This document shows, in pieces, positions 36,920-47,995 of a DNA stretch of 64,000 nt (positions are counted from its first letter, which is position 1; every line of letters begins with the position of its first letter). The DNA is from Fragilaria radians. Its lineage: Eukaryota; Bacillariophyta; Fragilariophyceae; Fragilariales; Fragilariaceae. Position numbers and translations under genes: made by a program. The DNA lies in contig CAAAJI010000001.1 in the NCBI GenBank assembly GCA_900642245.1, forward strand, positions 217,236 through 281,235, written 5' to 3'. Below the pieces are notes generated by a model, which worked only from the letters and a program-made list of their open reading frames with translations, did no database searches and was not told the DNA's origin.

Positions 36920-37583
36920 TTTTGAAAGTTGTGTAGGTATATCTGCATATATGAGAAAATCAATTCTGTGGTCATTTTTAATTTAGATTCTTGATGTTGG
37001 AAAGTGATGGCATGACATCTTTTTGACTTTTGGCCTCTTCTGGGAGTTAATTAACATAGACATAAACAAACCTGTGAGCAAATGTCAGTCGTACCAGCCA
37101 AGATTTATGTTGAAATTACAAGGTCACTGCGACTACAAATAGTACCTTTTCAACACGCTGTTTCCTTATCGTCATTGCTCCCAACTGGAAATTAGAGGCA
37201 TTGACTTGGCGGTGGAAGACAAAGGATGATTACGACACCGTATTTCCTCTCTTTTTTGATGATGCTTCAGTCATTCAAAATTGAACTTATTTTATATGTC
37301 CACTCCAAGAAATCAATTGTCGTACTAACACGTGAGTGGTTAACTATTTTTCACAGCATCAATAGAGGCTATAATCATGAATGAAAATTTCATACTGTTG
37401 GTAACAATTTTTGCGGTTAATTAAAATAAAATGCAGGTTTCAAATATTAGATCGACCATATAAAGCATTTAATAGTTGAATGCTCAAGCATATCTTGCTC
37501 CAATAGTACGACTCCTCCTTCATTTTTGACACGCATAAGAACCTAGCAGTTCACAGTGAAATCAATTTATAAATGTTTTCTAT
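36920..37583. other. Intergenic region between convergent genes
   Basis: About 660 bases between the stops of the ABC-F and M16 genes. Nothing recognisable beyond AT-rich flank. Confidence 0.6.
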
Positions 37584-40500
37584 TCAAGGTTTTGTCCAAT
37601 AAGGGGCGGTCGGGTATGTAGACAAATACTGCTTGAAATGCCTGATGTCATCGAAATTTGATAAGACTCCATTTCTGCCCAAGTTGGCATCGTGTTCTGC
37701 ACGTGACTTCTGACTGTACACTCTTGTGGATAAGACACGTCTTTCAGGGGCATCGGGAGCAAAGTACTTATCGAAAAAATACAGTAGTTTCTCTTTGAAT
37801 AATGCTGCGCTCTTTTGGTTTGGCGTTTCATCCTTTGGCTCGCAAGAAGCTGAAATAAGCAATTCTTCTGCAACGCGTTCCACACGATCAAAAGCGGGCT
37901 CATTCATGGTACTCGGTAGACTTTCGACGTTGATAATCTCTCCCCATATTGTCGAAACTTCTTGGCTTAACTTTGTATCTCTTTCTAACAATTGCGCAAC
38001 CACGGCTCCAGCTTCCTTCTCAAGATCTTCCAGGCTTAACTCCTCTAACTCTTGTCGAAACAATTTTAGCCAGTTCTGTGATCTCTCCTCTAGAATAGTG
38101 GGGAGGGCAATGCTACTCTGGATAACTATCGCAAGTGACCATGCACCACCAGCAACCTTGCGAATGAATGAGCTCACGATATATCCTAACTGCTCCTTGG
38201 TTCGAAGCTGATTGTAAGCAGAATTGTATGCCAGATGAGATATCATATCAAGAATTGCTACTCCTTCGAAGCCAAGTTCATTGTCACATCCTGCTTGAAG
38301 AGACAACTCCAACGCGTTATTTTCTTCAGATTCACTATAAGCAACCTCATGATATACAACTGACGCAACAGGGCTTGGCACCTCCCCAAACATTTTCTTG
38401 GCCTCATCCATGGTTGGAAGCTTCATCGCTCGAAATGTGGGTACTTCAATGTGAAGCAGTGGTCTGGAAACGTTCAAAAATCTCTCATCCACCAAGCTCG
38501 CGATTTGAAAAGCTTCGGTTTTGTTGATATTGCCGATACAAAGGGCTTCTGCCGTAAGCCTCCCTCGTAGGCTCTCTTCAGCTACATGACCACATTCTTC
38601 CATAGTCAGAGGATCCTTTTCAGCGTACTCTCCTTCCATTTCATCGATGTAATTGTCGACATACCACACTTTTTCTTCTAAGACTAGTCTAGAGACATAA
38701 TTTGCAACTTCATAGGGAGAATCCAACTTGTAGTTTTTGGTTTCCCTTAACAAGTTGTCACGTGCTTTCTTGAATTTAAGAGCAAGCTCTGGATGTCTCG
38801 ATGGCCCTTCCTTTAGTTCCTCAATCAATGTAAGCATCTTCTCCGTTATAACATCCAAGAGATAAACTAGCTTTTCTGAATAGCCTTTTAAGGAGAGCCT
38901 TAGTCCTGAAGGCACGCTTGCAACACGATAGCTACTTCCTGCAATTCGTGCGTCATACATGTATGAATTCAGCGCATCGTTAAGAATCCTTTCATATATT
39001 CGATTTAGAGTCATAGTTCGTGGGGATCGATAAACGCTTGGTGATTGAAGCGACAATCTGATAAATGATTTTGGCACTCTCCATTTGCGATCCATCTTGT
39101 GCCACATCCTCAAGCCAGGTCTATCCAATATCACATCAGGTGGGATGAGTTGATCATCATCGTTTTCTTCAACTATGCATGATTTATCTTCGTCGCATCT
39201 TAGGGTGAAATCTCTTGGTATGTACGCATTGAGAGCAGGAAGCTGGAGCCGCGAGTCAATTTGAGGCGGATTTGACCACTCATCAATTTGCCCGTCGGTA
39301 AAGTCAAACACTAGGAATTTAGCTCCGTACCATCTCTCCCTTTGCCAATCTGCATTTTTCATTTCATCTAGTTGAGGCGACAAAATTGTGATCATGGAAT
39401 TCATTGGAGTGAGACGCTGCAAAAATGATTTCGCAGCAACAGTATCGTAATTGACACTATTTGATTCCCCATACAAAATTTGTGAAGGATCATCGTCAAA
39501 CATTAATTCTGCCGCGCGTGAGCAAAAATCAGTAGGATCTCCATTTTCACGATAACGAAAATTAATATCAGATATCTCACGTAATTCGTCATGGTAAGCT
39601 CTCATTAGATCTTCATTGGCCAAGCCGTTTCTGATAAGAGTAATCCATTGAAATAGTAGTGACAAAACGCGGTCTCGCTGCTTCAGTCCTAACTCAGTTA
39701 AACCCACACTTAAGGTAAAAAGAGAAAAATCTGAATTATCGATTCCTATGCCACTGGAAAGACTCGTGATGAGACCTTCGTCATTTAATAAAGAATGAAG
39801 CGAACCAGGTGATTCATGGCCCAATAAGTGAGACAAAACTCTGTATGGCCTGCTTTTTCGTATTAATGGATCATCCAGCGGCGGAGTAGCAAAATATATC
39901 TTAATTGATCTTGATTCAACCAGAGGCACTACATATCTTATTTTCTTCAACTGTTCTGGTCCAAACGCAGGAGGTGCATTGTATTGAGCATATTCTGTTT
40001 TGTAGACATCATTTGTGTCTTTGACTTTCCTCCTTCTAGGGATCCCCTCTGAACACGGAAGATTGCCAAAAGTTCCCTCAACAGTTCTCTGTATGGCATC
40101 TAAGTTCGCCTTTCCTACAACACAAAGCCTCAGATTGTAGGTCTGATAAAATGTCCTCCAAAATTTCAAAAGGTCTTGAACCGGGAGACTTCCGATCCCT
40201 TCCGAAGTTGTTGAATTGATAATATTGCCACCCTGGGTTAGAGTTTCGTAGTTGCCGCATCCAAATTTTGAGAATGGATGTTCATGGCATGCTGAGTATT
40301 TAAGTAATTGATAGTTTCTCCAAGAATCGCTGGTCAAAGAATTTCGATATTCAGAATCAATGGCTCTGAGTTCACGATCAACCATACTTCGGTCGAACCG
40401 TGGGGATATGAAAAACTGCGCTAGGCGATCTAAGGCACCTGATAGGGCATCACTCGTTTTCTCGAAATCGGTATCCTCAAACGGCGTCACACTGAAATAA

Positions 40501-40967
40501 TAGTTGGTGTCTTCCATATCAGTGTATGCATTAGATGAACCACCATTCTGATTTAGAAACGCTTCGTATTCACTCTCCTCTGGATACTTCTCAGTTCCGA
40601 GAAATAGCATGTGCTCGTGAAAGTGAGCAAGACCTGGTCTGTCGACAGGATCATCCATGTGTCCCGCTTGCACATGGACTGATGCTGCCTCCACATCAGA
40701 CTCAGGTGAGCTTACAAGTAAACATTTTAATCCATTTGAAAGCTCTATTGCTCGATAAATTCGTTGATCTGGCTCAGGCTTTAAAAATTCACGATCCTCG
40801 GCAAGAACTAATGTTCCGGTATCACATTCTTTCGAGGATGCACCAGTTTCAAGAGTTGCGGCATTTAGAGCAGGAAGGAATTTTCGTCCTTGAGGATGAG
40901 ATAAAGTCCCAAATCCGTTTGATACGGAAGCCATATACAAGAGAAATGTCGCTAAAGATAGAATCAT
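37584..40967 (-). CDS. M16 zinc metallopeptidase, insulin-degrading-enzyme type
   Basis: 1127-residue single-exon peptidase of family M16A (insulysin/pitrilysin). The inverted zinc motif HFHEH is at residues 115-119 (H115 and H119 zinc ligands, E118 catalytic base). The third ligand is probably E206 in RAIDSEYRNS. The substrate-positioning GGSSNAYTD...TNYYF block is at 142-158. The four-domain length and the C-terminal half with RTKEQLGYIV (an IDE hallmark) agree. The N-terminus has a signal-like stretch (MILSLATFLLYMASVS) followed by NGFG, so the protein enters the ER and may go on to the plastid or a secretory compartment. It likely degrades targeting or other short peptides, as M16 enzymes of organelles do; the location is inferred. 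The start is the ATG at 40967. Confidence 0.93.
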   Translation of the reverse strand: MILSLATFLLYMASVSNGFGTLSHPQGRKFLPALNAATLETGASSKECDTGTLVLAEDREFLKPEPDQRIYRAIELSNGLKCLLVSSPESDVEAASVHVQAGHMDDPVDRPGLAHFHEHMLFLGTEKYPEESEYEAFLNQNGGSSNAYTDMEDTNYYFSVTPFEDTDFEKTSDALSGALDRLAQFFISPRFDRSMVDRELRAIDSEYRNSLTSDSWRNYQLLKYSACHEHPFSKFGCGNYETLTQGGNIINSTTSEGIGSLPVQDLLKFWRTFYQTYNLRLCVVGKANLDAIQRTVEGTFGNLPCSEGIPRRRKVKDTNDVYKTEYAQYNAPPAFGPEQLKKIRYVVPLVESRSIKIYFATPPLDDPLIRKSRPYRVLSHLLGHESPGSLHSLLNDEGLITSLSSGIGIDNSDFSLFTLSVGLTELGLKQRDRVLSLLFQWITLIRNGLANEDLMRAYHDELREISDINFRYRENGDPTDFCSRAAELMFDDDPSQILYGESNSVNYDTVAAKSFLQRLTPMNSMITILSPQLDEMKNADWQRERWYGAKFLVFDFTDGQIDEWSNPPQIDSRLQLPALNAYIPRDFTLRCDEDKSCIVEENDDDQLIPPDVILDRPGLRMWHKMDRKWRVPKSFIRLSLQSPSVYRSPRTMTLNRIYERILNDALNSYMYDARIAGSSYRVASVPSGLRLSLKGYSEKLVYLLDVITEKMLTLIEELKEGPSRHPELALKFKKARDNLLRETKNYKLDSPYEVANYVSRLVLEEKVWYVDNYIDEMEGEYAEKDPLTMEECGHVAEESLRGRLTAEALCIGNINKTEAFQIASLVDERFLNVSRPLLHIEVPTFRAMKLPTMDEAKKMFGEVPSPVASVVYHEVAYSESEENNALELSLQAGCDNELGFEGVAILDMISHLAYNSAYNQLRTKEQLGYIVSSFIRKVAGGAWSLAIVIQSSIALPTILEERSQNWLKLFRQELEELSLEDLEKEAGAVVAQLLERDTKLSQEVSTIWGEIINVESLPSTMNEPAFDRVERVAEELLISASCEPKDETPNQKSAALFKEKLLYFFDKYFAPDAPERRVLSTRVYSQKSRAEHDANLGRNGVLSNFDDIRHFKQYLSTYPTAPYWTKP

Positions 40968-42839
40968 CTTTTTGAATATCTAGAAGATCAACTTGTAAAA
41001 CAATTATCTCAAAGTCGATGTACAAAGTTTGCTTCAAATGGTTTCATTGAGGTGGTGATATTTTCTGCACGAGACAGCTGGCACTGATCAAAACCCTTCG
41101 TCACTCGATTGATATAACCGTTAAATCCGTGACGTTACGTCAAATCCCATCGAATTCCAAAATAGTATGGTCAAAGGGCCTTTAATTTTAATGATAACCA
41201 TGTAAGAAAAGATTGAAAAAAAGAAAAATTACGCATTAAAAAAAGCAATGAAGGTGAAGAAATTGGGAAGTTAAGAATCAATTTTTCTGGAAAGGGAGAC
41301 GAAGCAACAGAAGGACTCCTATAGGACTTTAAGTTAATCTGAACTCTCGTGACTTGTTCAGTCTCTCAGTTGCCTTAGAAATAGGAGCCACCATACATTC
41401 AGAAGGAAGCTACTTAACTCTAACGAAAAAAGACCATGAGATTCTCTTCAGCCATTAAAATTGCAATGTGATCAAGTTTCTTAATGAGTGCTAGCGCAGT
41501 TGATGATGAAAAAGCTTACTACATAATCGAAAAAAGGCAAACGAGGATGGAAAGGTTTCATCAAATGTTTCGGTATGCTTCAATTGAGCTGACCAATAAG
41601 ACAGCTGGGAAATTGGTATCAGGTTGATTGGGCAACACAAGGCATGTGAGGACAGCATTATCGCAAAAGAGCGAATGACATCAATAACTGCAGCAATTTG
41701 AAGTCTCAAAAACAGGGTGAGAGAAATAGCAGTATTGGAGGGAAGAAAATGATGGATTTTTTTGTGCGAAGGAAGAGATGGCAATGTACCATTATTAGAT
41801 TGCATCGTTGTAATCAAAGCCTCTAATAACCATGTCAATTCCGCGCGATAGTTTAACCCTTTACTTTGACACCTTTCCAACCAGTTTCTTCAGTACTTCC
41901 CCATCGATTAATGCTAAACCTGACCTCTCTAATAACCCTGTCAATCCTGCACAAGGACTAAACCCTTTAATTTGGGTAACTTTCCGACCAGTTTCTTCAT
42001 TGCTTCTCCATCAATTAATTCTATAACCAGAGGCCATGTGGCTTGTCTTCTTTACAACACCTTTTCTAGTTCTGCACATGAAAGTAAGTGTCTGTTGCAC
42101 ATCTCTTTCCAAGAATTCTCTGGTACTGGTGTCAAATATTCTGTAAAAATTGTTCCTACCAGTGGCATTCCACAAAGAATTGACTTAATCGGCAGATGCT
42201 GAACAAAATTGTGATCTTAGACAATCTTAACAGCATAATGCTTTGGATAAAGCTTTCATATTAAGCATGTTTGAGCTTAAGCATTCAACACTTTCATTAT
42301 TATTCTCTGGTACCCTGACGTGAGCTGCTGTTGTATATTTCTTTTCTAATGCAGGTTATCATCAGACAAAAATCGAAACAATTTCCAAAATTTCTCTGGT
42401 TTTGAATTGGTAAAGTGCAAACGAATTGTATGCACTAAAGAAAAAGGCCCAATCCCTCAAATTACTTCCTCATGGAGACAATTTTTGATTCTTGAGTAAA
42501 CGATTGTTTGGAAAATGATATTTTTTGGTTCATGTTGATGAAGTGATTAATTGATTGACTTAATCTAAATAAGCTAGGATCTCTGCCTAGCTTTTGCTCC
42601 CTGACTATGAACCCTCATGCTCTTTGCGTTCTACTTTACATCATGAACACAACTTACGAAAGAATAGATTATGGTCAAAAGTAGTTCAAAGAGAGATACT
42701 TATTTCAATCATGTACGTCATTTTGAGCCGTTTCGCAAGAATAATAAAGACAAGAGCAAGCAGCTACTCCATAGGCAGTCAAATCGCCTTAGATTATGAG
42801 GGTATTTTCATGCGTTATTCCTAAGAATTGTTGTGACGC
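40968..42839. other. Intergenic region
   Basis: No recognisable gene. It contains a diverged tandem duplication at about 41821-42030 (separate entry). The open frames that run through it are short and without domains. Confidence 0.55.
41821..42030. repeat. Diverged tandem duplication, ~106-bp period
   Basis: Two copies starting CTCTAATAACC at 41821 and 41927 share blocks TGTCAATnC, TAAACCCTTTA-like, TTTCCnACCAGTTTCTTCA and TCTCCATCAATTAAT-like segments in the same order, with small indels. No coding function recognised. Confidence 0.7.
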
Positions 42840-43985
42840 TCATTCTCCGCTACAAAGATTAATGGGTTTGCCCAAGATTAGAGCAAGGAGAGCCATTCGA
42901 ACATACATTCCATTTTCCATTTGCCGGAAATAGGCTGCACGAGGGTCTGAATCCACCTCAACCGATATCTCATCCACACGTGGAAGTGGATGCATGACAA
43001 CCATATCAGGTGGTGCCTTTTTCATTAGATTAGCATCAACAATATAAGATCCCTGTGAATTTTCATAAGATATAAGAGTAAGGAAATGGAAATTTAATCA
43101 AACTGATGAATTTGCTCATTGTTTGAAATGTACCTTGAGGGCATTGTATTCATCTAAGTTTTCAAATCTCTCTCTCTGAATCCTAGTGACATATAAGACG
43201 TGTGCTCCTTGAATGGCTTCCTCTAAATTTGAGATAGTTTCTTGTCTTACATTGTACTTTTCCACGTAATCATGAATGTATTCGGGCATCGCCAACGCTG
43301 AGGGTGCACAATAGCGTAAAACAACATCGATTCCACTGCGAGCCAAAAGAACAGCCAGAGAATGAACAGTTCGACCATGTTTCAAATCTCCCAATAGCAC
43401 AACAACTAGCTTAGGGTGACATCCATTTTTGGGGGACATGATGCTTTGAGGAGCCGCGTGCCTGACTTCTTCACATATTGTGTACCAGTCCAATAAAGCC
43501 TGAGTTGGATGTTCACCAGTACCATCACCAGCATTGATTACAGGCTTCTTCGCATACGAGATGATTTCTCCGACACTTCCACGAATAGGATGTCGTAATA
43601 CCAAGATATCGACGTAACTTTCTAGGCACCTTATGGTATCAGCGAGTGTTTCACCTTTTTGTCCCGATGACGAAGTTTGACTATCAACGTGGATAGTGGA
43701 ACCACCCAGCCGCTGCATAGCAGCTTGGAAACTACATGAAGTCCGAGTAGAAGCCTCAAAGAATACCGTCGCAAGAATGAAATGGCGTTTTTCTGAGTTA
43801 CCAAATTCATGATATCCACCCTTATCGCGAACCATAGTCGCCATATGCTGCGACACCTGTCGCAATAAATCCAATCCAGATGGAGTGATTTGAGTTACTG
43901 ACAAAAGGGAAGAACCCTTCCAACTGCCTGGATCTGACGTGAGAGTGTCAACAAGAGCGGTAGGAATCGAGTAAGTTCCAGGCAT
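42840..43985 (-). CDS. Aspartate carbamoyltransferase (ATCase)
   Basis: Catalyses carbamoyl phosphate + aspartate to carbamoyl aspartate, the committed step of pyrimidine synthesis. Two exons: 43985-43134 and 43052-42840, with an 81-nt GT-AG intron in phase 0, giving 354 residues. Signatures: FFEASTRTSCSF (S79-T82, carbamoyl-phosphate loop), HPIRGS, GDGTGEHPTQALLD, GDLKHGRTVHSL, and in exon 2 MHPLPRVDEIS and ENGMYVRMALLALILG. It is a stand-alone enzyme, as in plants and algae, not fused to CPSase/DHOase as in animals. The frame is open upstream of the ATG at 43985, with a hydrophobic stretch (VLVIIWLC) but no in-frame ATG before a stop, so an upstream exon encoding a targeting signal is possible. 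It is divergent from PNO1, with 291 bases between starts. Confidence 0.93.
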
Positions 43986-44276
43986 GTTGAAAAACGGAAA
44001 TGGATTTAGTTGATACAACAAGTTTTCCGATAATTTTCCAGTATGGCAACCACAACCACAACGGCACAGCCAAATGATGACAAGAACCCCAAAAAGACTG
44101 GTTATTGACACTCTCTATACATTTTGTACTGCAATCACAGAACAAAAAGTCTGACGACAGCGAATGGTGGCAAAGAAAAATGAGGGACGGACAGACACAT
44201 TAAAAGGATAACCAGTCAAGCCAAATTTCCTCATTAATTGTCACATTTCACAGGACAGATTCTCATCATTGCAGCA

Positions 44277-45266
44277 ATGGAAAATCAAGATGATATTTCG
44301 GAAGAACTAAATCTTTCGAATCAGGTCACAACCATCGATCCATCAGTAGTTCAAAGTCGTATCCGCATGAGTGCATCATTAGCCAAAGAAGAGATGCAAG
44401 AAGATGAAGGAGAAGAAAGTCAGCATCAACAACAGCCCGTTTTCCCCAAGCTTTCAGCTCTCAAAGCTGGAGGTGGGCGTATTGAATACCGTAGAATTCG
44501 TTGCCCACCGCATAGATATACTCCACTGCGAGAAAACTGGGAACAAATTCTCATGCCGTTGGTCGAATACCTTAAATTGCAGGCAAGTAGACAATTTTCG
44601 TATCTTTATGACAACGAATCACGGAGAGCACATGATGCAGAATACCATTGTTGTGAGCCCATCAAGTTGTTCTTGGAGTCTTCAAAGGCAAACCCACCAG
44701 GAAGCCTTGATGGATATTTAGGAGCACATGGTGCGATGTTGGGTCGCTGTCTGATGCTTGCTCCATGTACTAAACCCTCCATTACCGTTACATCTCAAAA
44801 CTCACAATTTGATCCTTTTCGTTCTTAGGTCCGCTTCAATACCAAAACACGTTCCGTGGAGCTGAAAACCTCTTCTCACACAGAAGATTCCGGTTCCCTT
44901 CAAAAGGGAGCTGACTTTGTGTCCGCGTTTATGTTAGGCTTTGAGGTTCAAGATGCCGTAGCATTGTTGCGATTGGATGATTTATATTTGGAATCCTTTC
45001 AAGTGACTGACGTCAAGCTTCTGAGGGGTGATCATTTGTCACGTGCCGTAGGAAGAATAGCTGGTCAAGACGGCAAAACTCGCTTCGCGATTGAAAATGC
45101 AACACGTACCCGCATAGTGATTGCTGATACTCGGATTCACCTCCTGGGATCCTACGCTAATCTGCGGGTTGCGAGAAATGCAATATGCGATCTAATTCTT
45201 GGTGCTCCTCCGGGTAAGGTATATAACAATATGAGGACGGTGGCAAAGCGCATGAATGAGAGATGA
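44277..45266 (+). CDS. PNO1: PNO1 / Dim2, KH-domain 40S ribosome assembly factor
   Basis: RNA-binding KH protein that partners with the nuclease NOB1 in 18S rRNA 3'-end processing and small-subunit maturation (nucleolus and cytosol). Two exons: 44277-44582 and 44829-45266, giving 247 residues (human about 252). Exon 1 ends with PPHRYTPLRENWEQI...EYLKLQ, and exon 2 continues VRFNTKTRSVEL, the expected PNO1 order. The KH region follows: DDLYLESFQVTDVK, LRGDHLSRAVGRIAGQDGKT and the C-terminal GAPPGKVYNNMR. The intron starts GCAAGT rather than GTAAGT and ends TTCTTAG, so it is a GC-AG intron of 246 nt; it is a multiple of three and has no in-frame stop until its last codon. The start is the first ATG in frame. 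Confidence 0.95.
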
Positions 45267-47995
45267 CAATGCCGTCATAAAACTTTATAACTTTCCATGA
45301 ATCATTTCTCGATACTGTTAGTTAGAGGCCATCTTATCTTCTAGATTCAAAAATTAGTAAACTTCATTGGTGCCTGTATCTAAGTCAGAGGTTTTAAAAT
45401 TCTCATATCCATTTAGGTAGAGCCCGACAAATCTTTGATTCCATTGCAATATTTTTCGCATCTCAATATCTTATCATTAAAGTGCAACTACTTTTTGTCT
45501 TGAACTGTTGGCGGTTGCTTTACATTAACCCCGAAAATAAAAAAATTACGACGCGTAGTTGATGGTGGAATGCTTTTCATTATCGTGATGTGGCCTAAAA
45601 ATGCCCAACATAATCAACTGCCAGATTACGTAATCTTGCACTATATTGGGCTTAAACGAATGTTACTCTCTGGAAAAAATCTAAGTACATCTAGACATTT
45701 CTTCTCCTTCACGATGTTTAAAAGTGAATTCATAAAGAAGCAAATAAAGTTGCAGCAACATTATTTTGATGTTCCAAAAGACCAGCAGTAATGGCTTCTA
45801 CAATAATGATGGCATAATAACAATGGTCCAAATAGTGCCAACATCTATCCTTATAATTTCACAACAATGTTGTCTATCTTTGGTATATTTGACTAAGTCA
45901 CAGAGACAGTCCTTATACTATGATTTGTAAATTCTGTGTCAACAAAAACCATTCTAATAAAATATAAGGCATACTTATTACTGCACATTTAAAGCCGGAA
46001 GAGAAAAGAAATCATCAAAACAAATCGTTGCATACTGTTCTTGCATTAAATTATCGTTGCTGCGTGGCAAAGCAAGCACCAACAACATCCGATCTGGGGT
46101 GCTACCCCTTAACCTCTGTGAGTTTTGTTTGTACAGTAATACTCGAGAAAGTGATCGAGTACGAGTACGGAGTTTCCAGAGTTTTCGACTAAAATCAATA
46201 GCCAATTCAATTCAAACGGTACCTAATCTTTAAATATTGGGTAGTAAAATAATAATTCCATCCTACTTTCATCCAGAATTACCAACTAGAATGTTGTCGA
46301 GAATTTCAGTTGTAAACTGTAGAATACTTAACACAATTATCATTCAAATGCTACTGAAATGTGGATAGATCTAATTGCAATATTAATCTGCAACTAAATG
46401 ATATTCCTTCAAAACAATCAAAAAATAAATAACACTATTCCTTTAAGTTGAAGAAAAAGATCTTTTTGGGCTTCTTAATCTGAAGGCTAAATATAAATGG
46501 TTTAAAAGACATTAAGGATCAATTATGTTGTTGTATCTTTGGGATGATTCTTATTGTATTAATCCTTCATTCGTCTCATTTTTTAAACTGTCAAACAAGG
46601 AAAGAATACACTATATGAAGTTAACAGTATGGACTTTGCACCAATAGCTTTATATTGATTTTCACTGACAATCTTTGACGTTCCAATCGCAGCAGCACCA
46701 ATAACTTTTACAACGATAGCGCAAGGAATAGCTGAATTGTGTATTGAAACCATAGTTTTAATAGGGAAAAATGAATATACTACCTTCACACCTTCCTAAT
46801 ACCAATGCTAAATCAATGGTATAATTCACTTAAAGTTCTGTGATGTTGAATGCAACTGTAGAAACCACTGACATCTTCGGTCAAGTGGAAAAGCGTAAAT
46901 TTTGTGTCATGCATCAATTTGTATGGAAATCATAAAAACCTATGTCATAATTATTGCTGGAAGTGTAAAAATTCAAAGATGCATTCTCTTTGTAAAATGG
47001 TCAACTCTGCGGGACAAAGCAAGCACCAACTACTAGTTGTTACTAAAATATATCTCATTGACAATTATTTATTTCAGGCTGATAATTTCTCATGCTTTGC
47101 AATTCCTTCATAAATAAAGTGTTCTCCTTTGCCTCATTTGGCATGCCAAATTTAATTGCTTGAACACTCCAAGCATTGATCACTATGGTATTGGGCAATG
47201 AATGTGAAATAAACTAATGAGTTCCAAAATGCATAACCACGCCCTTGATAGCTTCAACAATATGTCTTATAATCTCTGTGCATTGTATTCATCAACCTTA
47301 TGTTGTTATACTCAACATTTTGTTTGGGAAGCCAATGCAGGGAATCATGATTCTAAAGCATATCAATCCATCTCTTTAGGTGCAACCAGTAAATTCCGCA
47401 ATCTCTTTGGCTGTCCGTATAAATTATCTGAATGTCTTGAAGCTGAGAAGATATACAACACTTGGTTTTTTCATTCATCCCTGGGTTCTGATTTTGACTG
47501 GTCTTATTTAAGAGTCGATGAGTGTTCAATATCTAAACATTTTAAGGCTTTTTGGATTTCTGCATTCCTCTTGCGCTGGCTTTTATCGCTTTACACTTGA
47601 AATACGGTATTGCATGAAACCTTTTTTCACAGGGATTGAAATGGGAGTCAAATAATATTATTATTTTACGGTGCCAAGAAGCATGTGGAGAAAAGTCAAA
47701 CGCTGGGCAAGCACTGAAGATGATTCTAAAATGACATTTTTAGAGTTCCAAAGTAATTCTATGTTTGTGAAGGAAAAAAAGTTGAATTGGTTGAAAAAAA
47801 GTTGTGTCTTTGTCTTGTGTTGACCTTTACTTCGAAAAAAAATGGCGTTGATATTCAAAGGATATTTTACTTGTACCAGCAATAGTGGCGGCGTTTTGAG
47901 TAGTATAAATTGGTATTCTTCATACGGGTACTTTCTCAACAGGTACCTTTATATTGGGTCCCAATCACAACGACGTCAGGGGTTGATTGGCAACG
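45267..47995. other. Intergenic region with unassigned open frames
   Basis: About 2.7 kb. Plus-strand frames at 45570-45791 and 47217-47600 are open but have no domain I recognise and no convincing splice partners. The latter (about 127 residues) is rich in Ser, Phe, Leu and Cys and may be chance or a relic. No RNA gene was identified. Confidence 0.5.

Noticed and set aside
43948..44145. Short minus-strand frame with ATG over the ATCase start region
   Set aside because: Out of frame with ATCase, has no domain, and would not splice into it at an obvious site.
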